Shown: positions 18,965 to 27,825 of the stretch, piece after piece
How the letters are laid out: each line of letters opens with the position of its first letter
Position numbering within the stretch: position 1 is the first letter of the stretch
NCBI RefSeq assembly: GCF_009688945.1
Contig: NZ_AP021874.1
Coordinates: 868,001 to 932,000 of the forward strand
Length of the DNA: 64,000 nucleotides
Reading direction: 5' to 3'
DNA from: Desulfosarcina alkanivorans
Lineage (GTDB): Bacteria > Desulfobacterota > Desulfobacteria > Desulfobacterales > Desulfosarcinaceae
Notes under the pieces: generated by a model
Seen by the model: the letters and a program-made list of their open reading frames with translations, nothing else
Database searches by the model: none
What the model was told of the DNA's origin: nothing
Translations under genes and position numbers: made by a program

Positions 18965-20528
18965 GTACGCGTTCACGGGATATTCCCGTATGAATCAAAT
19001 CCAGGAAAGGTCAGGCATTATATTACGAAAGTAGGAAGCAATACATTCCACGAGAAATGGGAACGTGGGCTTTTCATTTAAACGGCAGGTCTCTTTCAGT
19101 GACAAGATCCGCTCGACCCACCGATTACCCTTTTCGCTTTGGGTTCCCAGACTGCGTTTTCGCCACAGCACACCAAAACGTAAGGCCCGCTCAGCGCGAT
19201 TATTTGTAGGTTCGACGCCATGGTGATCGAGAAAGGTCCACAGACTGTCCATTTCCCGTACGATCTGACGGGCAAGTCTACCAGCATCGGTCTTGTCCTC
19301 TTCCCAAAGGGAGACGGTGAACAAGAAGAACGTATAAAAATCCGACCACTGTTTTGAGTCGGGAGGTTCTTTGGCAAACGATACCAGTTGCCTCAGCCAG
19401 GCGGCGACGATTTCTCCGAAGCGGCGAAGGTCGGGTTTCTTTCTTTCCGTCAGGGCATCGGCCTTGCGGATCAGGTGAGCCAGGCAGGTTTGGCGGTGCA
19501 CCCATTTTTGGTATAGGCCGTATCCATCACTGACCAGAATGCCGTTCCAATCCTGGATTAAGTTTTCGAAGGCCTCCTTAGACCGGTGTGGGTCGATACG
19601 ATAAAATGCCACCCGTTCATTTACCATGGCCCACAGCCAGTGCAGATCATTTTGCTTAAACCAGGATGTTTCGTCGATGTAGTTACACCAAAAGCGTCGG
19701 GCGATCTGGCCGATGCGTTCGTAGACTGGCAATAGCGCATTTGAGGTGCGGTCGACAATTTTCTGGATGGTTCCGGTGGCAATGGGAATGTCTAATACAG
19801 ATTCGCACAACTTTTTGACATCGTTTCGGCTCATGCCCTTGATGCCGCTCAGTTCACCGATAAAGGCGGTAAAACGAGGACCGTAACCGGTGGACATCTC
19901 AGGTGGCAGCATGGCTTTGACCACGTTACCGCAGTTAGGGCAATCGCATTGCTGGAGAAGATAGTGATTGACTTGCATTTCGATTTCGGGAAGCTCAATA
20001 TGTTGATGTACGTAAAACGTTTTCATCTTTTCCTGATCGAAAGCCGAATGCCCGCATGAGCAACGTTGCGGGGTCAACCAATAGCTCTCGGTCGGGTCCA
20101 GCACTTGCTGCTGGTGCGGCTTATGGCCTTTCTGACCGCCTTTAGCCTTTTTGCTCTTTTTTTGCTTTCTCTTCTTCCTCGCAAAAGGTGGATCGGAAGA
20201 CGGTGGCTTGCTGGAGTTGTGAGAATTTTTCCGGGTCCGAACCTCGAGCTTCTCGAGCCGTTTTTCGTGAAGTGCAATCCGCTGTTCCATATCGAAAAGC
20301 GTCCGTTCCAGAGCCATGATGTAATGACGCACCGGCTCTGGCGTCAGTTGCCAATCGAGTTCCGAAAAAGGTCTTTTGAGTGCCATGAAAAGCACCCTAT
20401 CATAGCCAAAAAGAAAAATCTAGATTTATTTTGAATTATTCCAGATGGTTAGGGACCTTACTTTTGTGTATTGATTTCGGGGACTTGCGAAGCCAATCGG
20501 ACCATCAAAGTACCCCGTGAATGCTTAC
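18965..20528 (-). mobile_element. Complete IS66-family insertion sequence (single-ORF type)
   Basis: 1564 bp. Terminal inverted repeats: left GTACGCGTTCACGGGATA (18965-18982), right, read inward, GTAAGCATTCACGGGGTA (20528-20511); 15 of 18 positions match and both start with the GTA typical of IS66 ends. Perfect 8-bp target duplications CTTTTTGC at 18957-18964 and 20529-20536, the duplication length known for IS66. Only the transposase is present; the accessory TnpA and TnpB genes of classic IS66 are absent, as in the ISBst12 subgroup. The perfect duplication suggests a fairly recent insertion. Confidence 0.95.
18995..20386 (-). CDS. IS66-family transposase
   Basis: 463 residues from ATG 20384-20386 (AGGGTG upstream; an in-frame GTG at 20395 is possible). 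Domains: N-terminal coiled coil (about 25-50), a basic SSKPPSSDPPF linker typical of IS66, a zinc-finger-like region with CSCGHS and CDCPNCG (about 110-155), the DDE catalytic core (YIDETSW, LVSDGYGLY, and Glu in GVEPTNNRAERALR) and the C-terminal IS66 tail. Full length, no stop or frameshift, so probably functional. It spans nearly the whole element. Confidence 0.95.
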   Translation of the reverse strand: MALKRPFSELDWQLTPEPVRHYIMALERTLFDMEQRIALHEKRLEKLEVRTRKNSHNSSKPPSSDPPFARKKRKQKKSKKAKGGQKGHKPHQQQVLDPTESYWLTPQRCSCGHSAFDQEKMKTFYVHQHIELPEIEMQVNHYLLQQCDCPNCGNVVKAMLPPEMSTGYGPRFTAFIGELSGIKGMSRNDVKKLCESVLDIPIATGTIQKIVDRTSNALLPVYERIGQIARRFWCNYIDETSWFKQNDLHWLWAMVNERVAFYRIDPHRSKEAFENLIQDWNGILVSDGYGLYQKWVHRQTCLAHLIRKADALTERKKPDLRRFGEIVAAWLRQLVSFAKEPPDSKQWSDFYTFFLFTVSLWEEDKTDAGRLARQIVREMDSLWTFLDHHGVEPTNNRAERALRFGVLWRKRSLGTQSEKGNRWVERILSLKETCRLNEKPTFPFLVECIASYFRNIMPDLSWI

Positions 20529-20776
20529 CTTTTTGCCATTAAATACTGTCAATGATTTGAAGAAATCAAGTTTGTCATATCATCTAATTTCAGAGGAAGA
20601 TCCAGAAGATATAGTAAAGGTATGGAATGATATTGTAGAATGCCAGACATTAATACGTTTTGAACAGGATGAGAAAGATTACTGAACGGCTATGATATAA
20701 CATCTCTAATTCAGCCGACGCAAAAAGCTGCGCGGCTGATTAGCCCGTTACCACCACAAATTGTCAAAGAGCGAAG

Positions 20777-20803
20777 AAAGCCGGGTCAATCTCGGCTTTT
20801 TTT
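20777..20803 (+). terminator. Rho-independent terminator downstream of the interrupted gene
   Basis: AAAGCCGGG / CTCGGCTTT stem with a TCAAT loop and a T-run; 91 bases after the reconstructed stop codon, so it probably served that gene. Confidence 0.8.
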
Positions 20804-21446
20804 ATTTCCAGAGGGTATTAAGCCCTTAGGACTAAGTTACTCCAATCCGATTGACTGTGGTCCAGATTTCTGGCCCTCGCGTTTGACATAGTGCCCGTTA
20901 CCGGGCATGCCCCCAAGCCTTAACTATCTGAAATGGTATGATTGTGTCGATTATTCTTGACATTATCCCAAATGCCTGCTGAGTTATGCAGCATTGCTGG
21001 CCTTTTTTGATGATCTCACACGCTCATTTCTCTATACATAATTGACTCTCTGAATGGTCACCCAGAAAATTTGGGAGACACTTACCCTTCCGATACCTGC
21101 GTTGGATTTCATGTGTTTATTGGCCAGAATGTGCAGTGATTATCTATGTTATAATTGAAACTATATCAATGTATCGAAGGTTTTGCATTGTAGATTTATT
21201 AGCGTCGTTAAGTTTTGGATTATTTTTATCGACCACAACATATGGTATCAGTGATTTTGCATATTTGGCGAATAATGTGTCTGTAATTGATCCTTTTCCT
21301 GTTTTTGAGTTTGACGCAAGTTCTGTGGTAGGTTGAACTTCTCTAACTTTTTTGATTATTTGGTGCACTAAAAAGACATCAATATAACATTTCCGTATGG
21401 TACAGAAATAAGAGTTGGTATAAATGGCAAAAGGATATAGACATCT
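20804..21446. other. Intergenic region, no supported gene
   Basis: About 640 bases. A hairpin AATGC-C-TGC / GCA-GCATT (about 20969-20994) followed by a short T-run at 21003-21008 may be a terminator. A segment reading TTTGGGAGACACTTACCC (about 21070-21087) resembles leaders seen upstream of some REP-associated transposases, but no transposase follows. A 66-codon open frame at 21136-21336 has no ribosome-binding site. Confidence 0.45.
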
Positions 21447-22229
21447 ATGAACGACTCCAGCATAATATTCGATCAAACAGAGTTGGATTATTTTTTTGAT
21501 CAGCTTGAGCGTGACAATCACGAGTTTGAGCAAAGAATTGGCTACAGTGATTACAAGGGAAAGACCGTTCTGGATATTGGATGCGGACACGGTGCTCTTT
21601 CTGTTTATATTGCCAGTCTGGGTGCAAAACGGGTTGTGGGAGTTGATATCAATAGGTCCCGTATAGAATTCGCCAAGAGAATTATAGAATTCAAGTATCC
21701 TGAATACAGTTCTGTAATAAATTTTGAGTGCTGTCCCCTTGTAGAAATTAGCGGGAAATTCGACATAGCAATTTCAAAGGATTCATTCGAGCATATTGAA
21801 GACCTTCCGGCAATGATGCGTGACATTGCCGCACGACTTCACGAAGGCGGCTTGTTGATAACCGGTTTCAGCCCACTATATTTCAGTCCCTTCGGCGATC
21901 ATGGACGCTATACAGGGAGAAAGGGTAGAAGAATAATTCCATGGCTTCCAGCAATGCTTCCAGAGCCTCTGCTATTTCTATTATCATCGCATTTACGGAA
22001 GGTTCAGGTCCGATCAGCTGCAGACGTTTGGCTTAACAAACTTACGCCCAAGCAGTTTCGAAAAATAGTGTCTGACCAAGGCTGGGTGCCGGACATGATT
22101 GAATACAACAAAGGCGAACGGCTGGGAATGCCTCTGATGAGGTTATTGCGTCAAATACCTATTCTTGAGAAGTTCTTTACAGTAAGCATATATGCCCAGT
22201 TGCGAACTCCTCATAACCGCCAGATATAG
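21447..22229 (+). CDS. Class I SAM-dependent methyltransferase
   Basis: 260 residues. Motif I VLDIGCGHGALSVYIASLGA (about 40-58) with the acidic SAM-ribose ligand in VVGVDIN, motif II/III region KFDIAISKDSFEHI (about 108-121) and a GGLLITGFSP motif IV. The C-terminal ~120 residues (FSPFGDHGRYTGRKGRR onward) form a substrate lid not recognised further. Methyltransferases of this layout often modify lipids, glycans or small molecules. It lies alone in the AT-rich region; the substrate is unknown. Confidence 0.82.
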   Translation: MNDSSIIFDQTELDYFFDQLERDNHEFEQRIGYSDYKGKTVLDIGCGHGALSVYIASLGAKRVVGVDINRSRIEFAKRIIEFKYPEYSSVINFECCPLVEISGKFDIAISKDSFEHIEDLPAMMRDIAARLHEGGLLITGFSPLYFSPFGDHGRYTGRKGRRIIPWLPAMLPEPLLFLLSSHLRKVQVRSAADVWLNKLTPKQFRKIVSDQGWVPDMIEYNKGERLGMPLMRLLRQIPILEKFFTVSIYAQLRTPHNRQI

Positions 22230-22697
22230 GAATCTTGTGCATTCTTAGCATTCTGTCGAGAATAAGATTGTCATAGGAACACATAAAAGCGCAAAACAAA
22301 GGCAGCCAAGGATTCTCAAGTGGGTCGTTTCGTCAAAAGTGTATAGAGCAATCTGCAAAGTATACCGCCCAAGAATGCCTTCCCATTGACAGCTTGGATG
22401 TTACCGCGCCGATCGGCGAGATGGGCAAGGAGAAGATCGGGTTTCAGGTGTGCGGCATGCCTGGTTTTGTGCCCGATGTATAGGAACAGCAGCAGGGACC
22501 GGGGGTAAATAGGTCGGTAGCCCTAAGGGGGTCGTACCCTTTTGAAATAAAAAAGTCAGGATTGATTCGGTTTTCATCGCTTTTTGAAAAATTGTGTTGG
22601 CAACGCTGTAAATCACCGGCAGAAAAAAGCAGAGCAACGAGGTATGAGGACCGGCGCTTTTTTTACTCAGAGTGCATTTTTCTTGTCGGGCGATCCA
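22230..22697. other. Intergenic region, no supported gene
   Basis: About 470 bases. A plus-strand stretch near 22390-22480 reads LDVTAPIGEMGKEKIGFQVC-like codons before a stop and could be a remnant of a lost gene, but it is too short to identify. Confidence 0.35.
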
Positions 22698-23249
22698 TTA
22701 TCGCTGATTATATGCAGATCTCAACACGCGTAGCGCTTTTACGCTTGCTGTCCTTTTGGCTACTGCCAAAGGTGTGCCATTACGATTTTTGCTTCTCCCA
22801 TCGATATCTGCACCCTTTTCAAGCAAAAGCAAGACGACTTTCGCTTGGTCTCTTGCTGCAGCCAGGTAAAGTGGTGTGCGTCCATTCTTATCGATAGGAT
22901 CAACGTTTGCCCCAGATTCAAGGAGCAAGCGAGCAATTTCGGTACTGCCTAAAGCAGCTGCTATGTGAAGTGGTGTACGAGAGTCATCCCCGTTCACGGC
23001 GTTAACGTCGGCATGATGATCGAGAAGGATGCGGACGCAATCAATATGATCTTTCCACACTGCGGAGTGGAGAGGCGTATTTGCATTTTTACCCCGTTTG
23101 TTGACGTCGGCACCTTGGTCGATTGCTTCACGAAGCTTTTCAGCCATTCCCAGTTCGGCCGCAGTATTGATATCGGGGCCACCAAAGCCAAAAAGTGTAA
23201 GGCTCAAGCAAATGGTGAGGGCGGCTAATTGCCAGGATATTTTGCGCAT
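22698..23249 (-). CDS. Exported ankyrin-repeat protein
   Basis: 183 residues with an N-terminal signal peptide (about 1-22, cleavage after a Gly/Phe-rich end). Four to five ankyrin repeats follow: NTPLHSAVWKDHIDCVRILLDHHADVNA, RTPLHIAAALGSTEIARLLLESGANV, RTPLYLAAARDQAKVVLLLLEKGADI. Ankyrin arrays mediate protein binding; export to the periplasm or surface suggests an interaction role outside the cytoplasm. Lower GC than the chromosome backbone. No partner gene is adjacent. Confidence 0.88.
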   Translation of the reverse strand: MRKISWQLAALTICLSLTLFGFGGPDINTAAELGMAEKLREAIDQGADVNKRGKNANTPLHSAVWKDHIDCVRILLDHHADVNAVNGDDSRTPLHIAAALGSTEIARLLLESGANVDPIDKNGRTPLYLAAARDQAKVVLLLLEKGADIDGRSKNRNGTPLAVAKRTASVKALRVLRSAYNQR

Positions 23250-23688
23250 GGGCTATTCCTTTGTTTTTAGGTTATGCACGATTCAAAACTGTCTAATCAA
23301 CACAATTTTTCAATGAAGGTCAATACAATTTGATATCAATGCAGACGTTTATAGATGCAAAGCTGCGAGTATCGGTCGAAAGTTTTAACACTTTAGCGAT
23401 AGTGTTGAATTATGCTTCCGTAACGAATCTCATTAAATTAAGCTTATGATGTAATGACATAAAAATTACCATATTTTGTTGTTTGTTTGATATATCGCTC
23501 TCCTCCTCCTCAAAGATCTAATTAAATCCAACCTACCAAAGTCGATATTCTGTTACAATACATCACCTTAAACCTATTCGACTTGTTGGCACGATCTCTG
23601 CTCATATAAAATTACCAAAGCCTGTTTTATCACGTTTGTTTTAAGCAGAGAGTTCGTATTTTTTACATCTAATCAAAGAGAGGTTGAT
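23250..23688. other. AT-rich intergenic region
   Basis: 439 bases upstream of both the minus-strand ankyrin gene and the plus-strand gene at 23689, so it should contain divergent promoters. Among the most AT-rich DNA in the window. No structured RNA was recognised. Confidence 0.5.
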
Positions 23689-24585
23689 ATGTCTGAGAGA
23701 ACAGATTCAACCAAACTTAAATTCTACTTTTTGGGTGCTGCCGTTATCATTTTTATCATAGCAGTCTTTGCCTTTATCATCTCAAAACAGCAGCGGGCAG
23801 GATCTCTCACAATTAAAATTGGTGATAACGAAGCGACGATGAATATTGATGAAAACAGGATTGATTTTATTGCTCTTATAAAAAATATGATGGAAAATGA
23901 AGAAAATAAAAGCGGCACTTTGGCAATTCTCAGAGATTCGTATGGCCTTTACAGGAAAGACAGCCTCTTGTTGTTGGATGACATAAGAAAACGAACAGGA
24001 AAAGACGATTTTTCCAAAGGCCTCAGGGAGCTGCTTTTCAATTTGACGGGCCCATTTAAACGAGAATATCATCGCTATTACAATATAGAACTGCGTGAAG
24101 TTGTAGAGGCCATAAACAAGCTGGATTATGAACATGTTGTATCAAAAAAATTCAGAGAGCTGAGTGACAATGAAGAGGGTATTTTTGAAAAGCGTCCTAT
24201 TGACATTCAAATAGTATTTTCCAATTCCTATAGTATCCCCGAGGGAGAGGCTGCAATAATTAGAGGAAGAGGTTGTGATATTTTTGGAAGAGAGTGGCTG
24301 TTGCTTAACAAAGACAACCCTCTTCTTTCTCCACTTTCGGTTATCGTTGTCCACGAATTTCCTAATATCTATCCAGGCGAACAGCCTTGTATTATTATAA
24401 ATACAAGTGACGCTAAAACTTTTTTAGGTGAGAATGCCGTTTGTGAAAAAAGATACAATGCCAAATTATTTCCGGTTAAAAAGGGTTACGTGGTTTCTCC
24501 AGTCAGACCACAGGCGGTTGTCAATGCTTCCGGTAAAAAGGCTTCTAAGAAAATGGTCAGTATAAAACAACATTCAATTTATTGA
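23689..24585 (+). CDS. Membrane-anchored protein of unknown function
   Basis: 298 residues after a GAGAGGTTGAT ribosome-binding site. One N-terminal transmembrane helix (about 11-31, FYFLGAAVIIFIIAVFAFII) with a basic flank on the C-side, so the bulk may face the periplasm. No family recognised; the middle is charged helix, and the last third has beta-like segments with two Cys. Sequence composition is AT-rich and Ile/Lys-rich, unlike the flanking chromosome, suggesting acquisition. It is followed within 57 bases by a tiny exported peptide gene on the same strand. Confidence 0.65.
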   Translation: MSERTDSTKLKFYFLGAAVIIFIIAVFAFIISKQQRAGSLTIKIGDNEATMNIDENRIDFIALIKNMMENEENKSGTLAILRDSYGLYRKDSLLLLDDIRKRTGKDDFSKGLRELLFNLTGPFKREYHRYYNIELREVVEAINKLDYEHVVSKKFRELSDNEEGIFEKRPIDIQIVFSNSYSIPEGEAAIIRGRGCDIFGREWLLLNKDNPLLSPLSVIVVHEFPNIYPGEQPCIIINTSDAKTFLGENAVCEKRYNAKLFPVKKGYVVSPVRPQAVVNASGKKASKKMVSIKQHSIY

Positions 24586-24641
24586 CTGACTACATGCATG
24601 GGGCAAAAAGTGTTCGACGCTTTTTATGAAAGGAGAAAAAA

Positions 24642-24788
24642 ATGAAATATTTTATAGTGGCATTATTTGTATTTCTCGTTTCTTCAACCGCATACGGAAA
24701 TTGTACATACAACGGTGTTTCTTATCCTACAGGAACTGTTCTTGGACCGTTGGTGTGTTCGCCTGACGGCACGTGGCGGCAACGTTAA
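24642..24788 (+). CDS. Very small exported Cys/Gly peptide
   Basis: 48 residues, below the usual gene-finding cut-off but with AAAGGAGAAAAAA directly upstream of ATG. Residues 1-18 are a signal peptide (KYFIVALFVFLVSSTAYG). The mature ~30 residues contain CTYNGVSYPTGTVLGPLVCSPDGTW: a C-x-Y-x-G ... C-x-x-D-G-T-W pattern, a shape seen in many small exported peptides with one disulfide. Function unknown. It follows the 298-residue membrane protein closely and may be co-transcribed. Confidence 0.65.
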   Translation: MKYFIVALFVFLVSSTAYGNCTYNGVSYPTGTVLGPLVCSPDGTWRQR

Positions 24789-25129
24789 ATGCCATCTCTG
24801 ACTATAAACAGACAGCAAGCAGTATCAACTGCTTACTGTTGATGCGGTCCTGTGATTTCTGAAAGACGCCTACCTCATTTTTATTCAAGCAGGTTTGCCG
24901 GGGACGCCATCGCTGGTCCCAGCCTGCTGCGCAGCCACGCAATAACTGGATACGGACATGAATCGCAAGTGTGTCCGCTGCCTGGAAGAAAAGCCACGGA
25001 CCAGTTGCCGGTGATCGACCGGACTATGGCGGCGGCATCCTCCCACGCGCCGCCCCTGTCTGGAGCAGGGGCGGTGTCCCTTTAACCCAGGGCTTTCCGA
25101 CGGTGACCCCTCGGGCCGGTGGCTTTACC
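24789..25129. other. Intergenic region with a strong GC hairpin
   Basis: 341 bases. GCCGCCCCTG (25049-25058) pairs with CAGGGGCGGT (25066-25075); only a short T-run follows (25079-25083), so it may be a weak terminator. GC content rises here toward the conserved chromosome. No gene seen. Confidence 0.45.
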
Positions 25130-25414
25130 TCAAATAAATTCGACACCGAACCCGGCATTGTTCAGCCATTGAATGCTCCCTCTGCGTTTGACATTTTTCT
25201 GGCCGGAGGAAAAAGGGATGCTGAGGGTGACAATATCTTTAAGGGAAAATTGATTGACGCAGTAAGTTTCAACATAGGCACCGCCAAGGCTGACATCTTT
25301 CAGGCTGCCTGCGTACAACCGGTTCGCATGGTGAAAAACGATCTCTGCCGGATACTTTTTCCTTTCGTGAAATCGTCGGTAATCGTTGTGGGCAAGCGCG
25401 AAATCTTTTTCCAT
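25130..25414 (-). CDS. Stand-alone PilZ-domain protein
   Basis: 94 residues, essentially one PilZ domain: an N-terminal RRFHERKKYPAEIVF supplies the basic RxxxR c-di-GMP-binding part and DVSLGGAYVET the D/NxSxxG part, ending with GFGVEFI. Single-domain PilZ proteins act as c-di-GMP adaptors. On the coding strand AGTGAACAAGGAAAAAA precedes the ATG, giving a modest ribosome-binding site. No partner is adjacent. Confidence 0.82.
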   Translation of the reverse strand: MEKDFALAHNDYRRFHERKKYPAEIVFHHANRLYAGSLKDVSLGGAYVETYCVNQFSLKDIVTLSIPFSSGQKNVKRRGSIQWLNNAGFGVEFI

Positions 25415-25781
25415 TTTTTTCCTTGTTCACTGATATGTTGGAATCAGGAAGTGTCGATCGTCGATGATTCTGTCTGCCTGACTGGAGACCCGGTTCCTTC
25501 CGTTTGATATCTCCGCCATCCGGAAATCTGGCTGCGATTCTGGTCAGCAATACGTATGCCAGAATCGATATAGCAAGTAAATCCGTTTGGTTATAATTTG
25601 GTGGAGACGTGTGCTCGATGAAATATCAGCATCTTGGGAGGATTACGCGGCCAATCATAACCTTTTTTACACAAATGTTGAGAAAAGAGAGAGAAATGAG
25701 GAAAAAGAAGGTGGCCAGAGCAGCTTTGGATGGTGACACAGAAGGGGGAATTGGCACCGGTTTTTTACGGATCCGTCCATG
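25415..25781. other. Intergenic region, no supported gene
   Basis: 367 bases between the PilZ gene start and the end of the MFS gene. Marks the right border of the AT-richer region 2. No repeat of the tRNA-Arg 3' end was found here by eye. Confidence 0.45.
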
Positions 25782-26981
25782 TTACATTCGGCACTCCCGC
25801 CAGGGCTGGACCACCAGGATCAGACCCGCCGCCAGAAAGTACATCATGCCGAGCAGGGAAAAGACCAGGGTGTAGTTGCCTCCGGTGGCATCCAGGATCT
25901 GCCCGCTCAGCCATGGGCCAAGGGGCCCGGCCACGAACCCGTATGCGGTAAAGATCAGGCCGAAGACCGCACCGAAGTGCCCCATGCCGAAACAATCGAC
26001 GGCAAGCGGGCCGGAGACGGCAAACAGGGTCCCGAACGCAAAACCGATGACTGCTGCCAGCGCAGCCCACAGCCAAAGGCCCGTTGGATACGGCATGACC
26101 AGATAGGCCAGACCCGCGCAGAGAAAACTGATCGCCATGGTTCTGGATCGCCCGATCCGGTCCGAAAAATAACCACTGATCAACCGGCCGAAGCCATTCG
26201 TCAGGTTGAACGCCGTGAGCAGGACAACGGCCCTGGACAGGCTCAAGCCCCGGGCCAGGCCGAACCCGCTGGCCAGCACCAGCATGCTGGCCCCGGCGGC
26301 GCCGGCGAAGACCCAGGTGAACCAGAGGCACCAGAACTCCCGGGTTCTCAGGGCCTCCTTCACCGACCGGCTGGCATTGTCCGTCGATGCCGCGGATGCC
26401 GCTGTGGGTTGGTCGGCCGCCGGAAAACGGATCAGGGCGGAGGCGACCAGGCCGATGGAAAGCGCTGCACAACCTGCCCCCAGGGTCAACCGTTCATAGC
26501 CCCATTTGGACAAAAGGAGAGTAAAAACCGGTGAGATGGCGGCCGCCGAAAGCCCGAACGACATATTGAAAAATCCCGCGACCAGGCCCCGCCTTTCCGG
26601 ATACCAGCGTTGCACCACCGTCAACCCCGGCAGGTATACAAAGGCCGACGAGGCGCCGATGGAAAAGGCCCAGATGTATACCTCGGTCATATTTCCGGCC
26701 TGGCTCAGCCAGAGGGTGCTGCCGCCTCCGGTCACGGCGCCGAAAGCAGCCAGTTTTCCCGGTCCGTATGTCTCCTGCCAGCGCCCGCACAGGTACATGA
26801 AGCAGGTCGCGCCGGCGAGAATGAAGAACACCGTTCCGCCCACCGCGCCTCCGTCGGCATTGAATGCCTGCTGCCAGTGCTGGCGAAGCATGCCGGGGAA
26901 TCCGAAAATGAACGAACCCGGCCAGAAAACAGCACAGGCGCTTGCAATCAGGACGTATGATCGGGCGATTTTGGGTGGCAT
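25782..26981 (-). CDS. MFS transporter of the oxalate/formate antiporter (OFA) type
   Basis: 399 residues with twelve predicted transmembrane helices. The first half carries VYLPGLTVVQRWYPERRGLVAGFFNMSFG, a conserved OFA/monocarboxylate-porter signature between helices 4 and 5, and the second half NGFGRLISGYFSDRIGRSRTM, an MFS motif A-like loop between helices 8 and 9. OFA members move oxalate, formate or other small carboxylates across the inner membrane. Monocistronic; the substrate is not shown by context. A 251-codon antisense frame inside it is a shadow. Confidence 0.87.
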   Translation of the reverse strand: MPPKIARSYVLIASACAVFWPGSFIFGFPGMLRQHWQQAFNADGGAVGGTVFFILAGATCFMYLCGRWQETYGPGKLAAFGAVTGGGSTLWLSQAGNMTEVYIWAFSIGASSAFVYLPGLTVVQRWYPERRGLVAGFFNMSFGLSAAAISPVFTLLLSKWGYERLTLGAGCAALSIGLVASALIRFPAADQPTAASAASTDNASRSVKEALRTREFWCLWFTWVFAGAAGASMLVLASGFGLARGLSLSRAVVLLTAFNLTNGFGRLISGYFSDRIGRSRTMAISFLCAGLAYLVMPYPTGLWLWAALAAVIGFAFGTLFAVSGPLAVDCFGMGHFGAVFGLIFTAYGFVAGPLGPWLSGQILDATGGNYTLVFSLLGMMYFLAAGLILVVQPWRECRM

Positions 26982-27270
26982 GCAAACTCCTGTGTCCTTG
27001 ACGAATCAGCACATCCCTGCCAGGACATCTACCATCTTTCCGGGATGCTTCGCAAACCTGCCCGGCAACCCCTGTTCTAAATTGCTTTTCCTGCTTGACG
27101 CGATGACAGATCGGTAAGGTGCCATGCTGTCCTTTAAAATCAACGAATCGAGGCGCATTCGACTTTGCAGTGCACCTTGTGAAGATCTTTCTGTAAATTT
27201 TCGCTAAAACGGTTTTTCAGCCACCCGGTGGACCGCTCACTGGGCATGACTGCTGGCTTCTACTGCAAAT

Positions 27271-27317
27271 TGATAGGTTTTAACTACCACCTGCCGATCA
27301 AACGGCTCACATTGCCC
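27271..27317 (+). promoter_or_regulatory. Conserved 47-bp box, copy A, upstream of the microprotein gene
   Basis: Aligns without gaps to boxes at 30769 and 35429; 32 of 47 positions are identical in all three. The most conserved core is CCGATCAA-m-CG followed by CTcACATTGC. In this copy GCCG-ATCAAA-CGGC forms an inverted repeat. It ends 71 bases before the ATG of the 44-residue peptide gene. Its constant position before each copy suggests a promoter or operator. Confidence 0.75.
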
Positions 27318-27388
27318 GAATTTACAGAAGTCGTATTTTGACTGTCAGGAATTCTTGGCAGCAACGACCAACCCAACGAGGTGATGTC

Positions 27389-27523
27389 ATGGCCGAAAAA
27401 AATATACATGATTACTCTGATGACGGGAGCGACGGACACGTGGATACGCGTGAAGCCAATTTTAGTTGTGAAAATCCGGACAAGCATCTGGGATGCGACC
27501 CGGGTGTCGATGTGATGGGGTAG
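27389..27523 (+). CDS. 44-residue acidic microprotein, copy A (EF-hand-like loop, C-x8-C)
   Basis: One of three paralogues (others at 30893 and 35557); 34 of 44 residues equal copy B and 32 equal copy C. GAGGTGATGTC precedes ATG, and this leader is itself conserved between copies. Residues 11-22 (DDGSDGHVDTRE) fit the spacing of a 12-residue EF-hand Ca2+ loop (D1, D5, G6, V8, D9, E12), though position 3 is Gly. The second half has CENPDKHLGCDPG with Cys27 and Cys36. No signal peptide. Function unknown; no family recognised. The next gene starts 5 bases after its stop. Confidence 0.8.
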   Translation: MAEKNIHDYSDDGSDGHVDTREANFSCENPDKHLGCDPGVDVMG

Positions 27524-27528
27524 CCGAT

Positions 27529-27777
27529 ATGAAACGCCTTAAAAAAGTCATACTGCTGCCGCTGAGGAGTCTTGCCTATCGCCGGAACCACCTGAAACTG
27601 TACTACTGGTCTGATCAAGCCCTGTACGAACTGCGAAATGTGCACCTCATGCCCGACTTCTACTACCGCTGGCTCTTCCGATTCTCCATGCGGATGGTTC
27701 ATATTGCCAGGTTCCGGCGGTTCGCCGACAAGGCGATCCATACCATTCCCTACCGCGTTCGCTTCGATGTGGCCTGA
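27529..27777 (+). CDS. 82-residue basic protein following microprotein copy A
   Basis: Starts 5 bases after the stop of the 44-residue gene, so the two are translationally linked. The product is strongly basic and aromatic (KRLKKVILLPLRSL, RRNHLKLYYW, FYYRWLFRFSMRMVHIARFRRF). It has one moderately hydrophobic amphipathic segment (about 48-66). It is unrelated to the tiny membrane peptides that occupy this position after copies B and C. A basic product beside an acidic one invites the idea of a binding pair, but this is speculation. Confidence 0.65.
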   Translation: MKRLKKVILLPLRSLAYRRNHLKLYYWSDQALYELRNVHLMPDFYYRWLFRFSMRMVHIARFRRFADKAIHTIPYRVRFDVA

Positions 27778-27825
27778 TCCGACAATCTCAGTGCGCCGGA
27801 AACGCAGCAGATCATGTTTCAAGAT

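Larger units (their letters stand above)
18625..20685 (+). pseudogene. Unknown gene interrupted by an IS66 element
   Basis: Two parts, 18625-18964 and 20537-20685, separated by IS66. Removing the element and one copy of its 8-bp target duplication joins the frames exactly and gives an uninterrupted 162-codon protein ending at TGA 20683-20685: a charged helical N-terminus (MKSAKSMEMAIDGIQKDEKK), a SKFRYGVRSIVHFLDF segment, then the post-insertion part PLNTVNDLKKSSLSYHLISE. The KFRYGVRS-type stretch recalls the C-terminal part of some large AAA-type ATPases, so the gene may already have lost its 5' end; this is uncertain. With the IS in place the product ends in element-derived residues RTRSRDIPV. 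Confidence 0.8.

Noticed and set aside
25779..26534. 251-codon plus-strand frame over the MFS gene
   Set aside because: Gln/Gly/Pro-rich antisense shadow of a transporter with clear membrane helices.
27299..27317. Sigma-54 promoter in the conserved 47-bp box
   Set aside because: GG and GC are separated by 8 bases in all copies, where sigma-54 needs 10.
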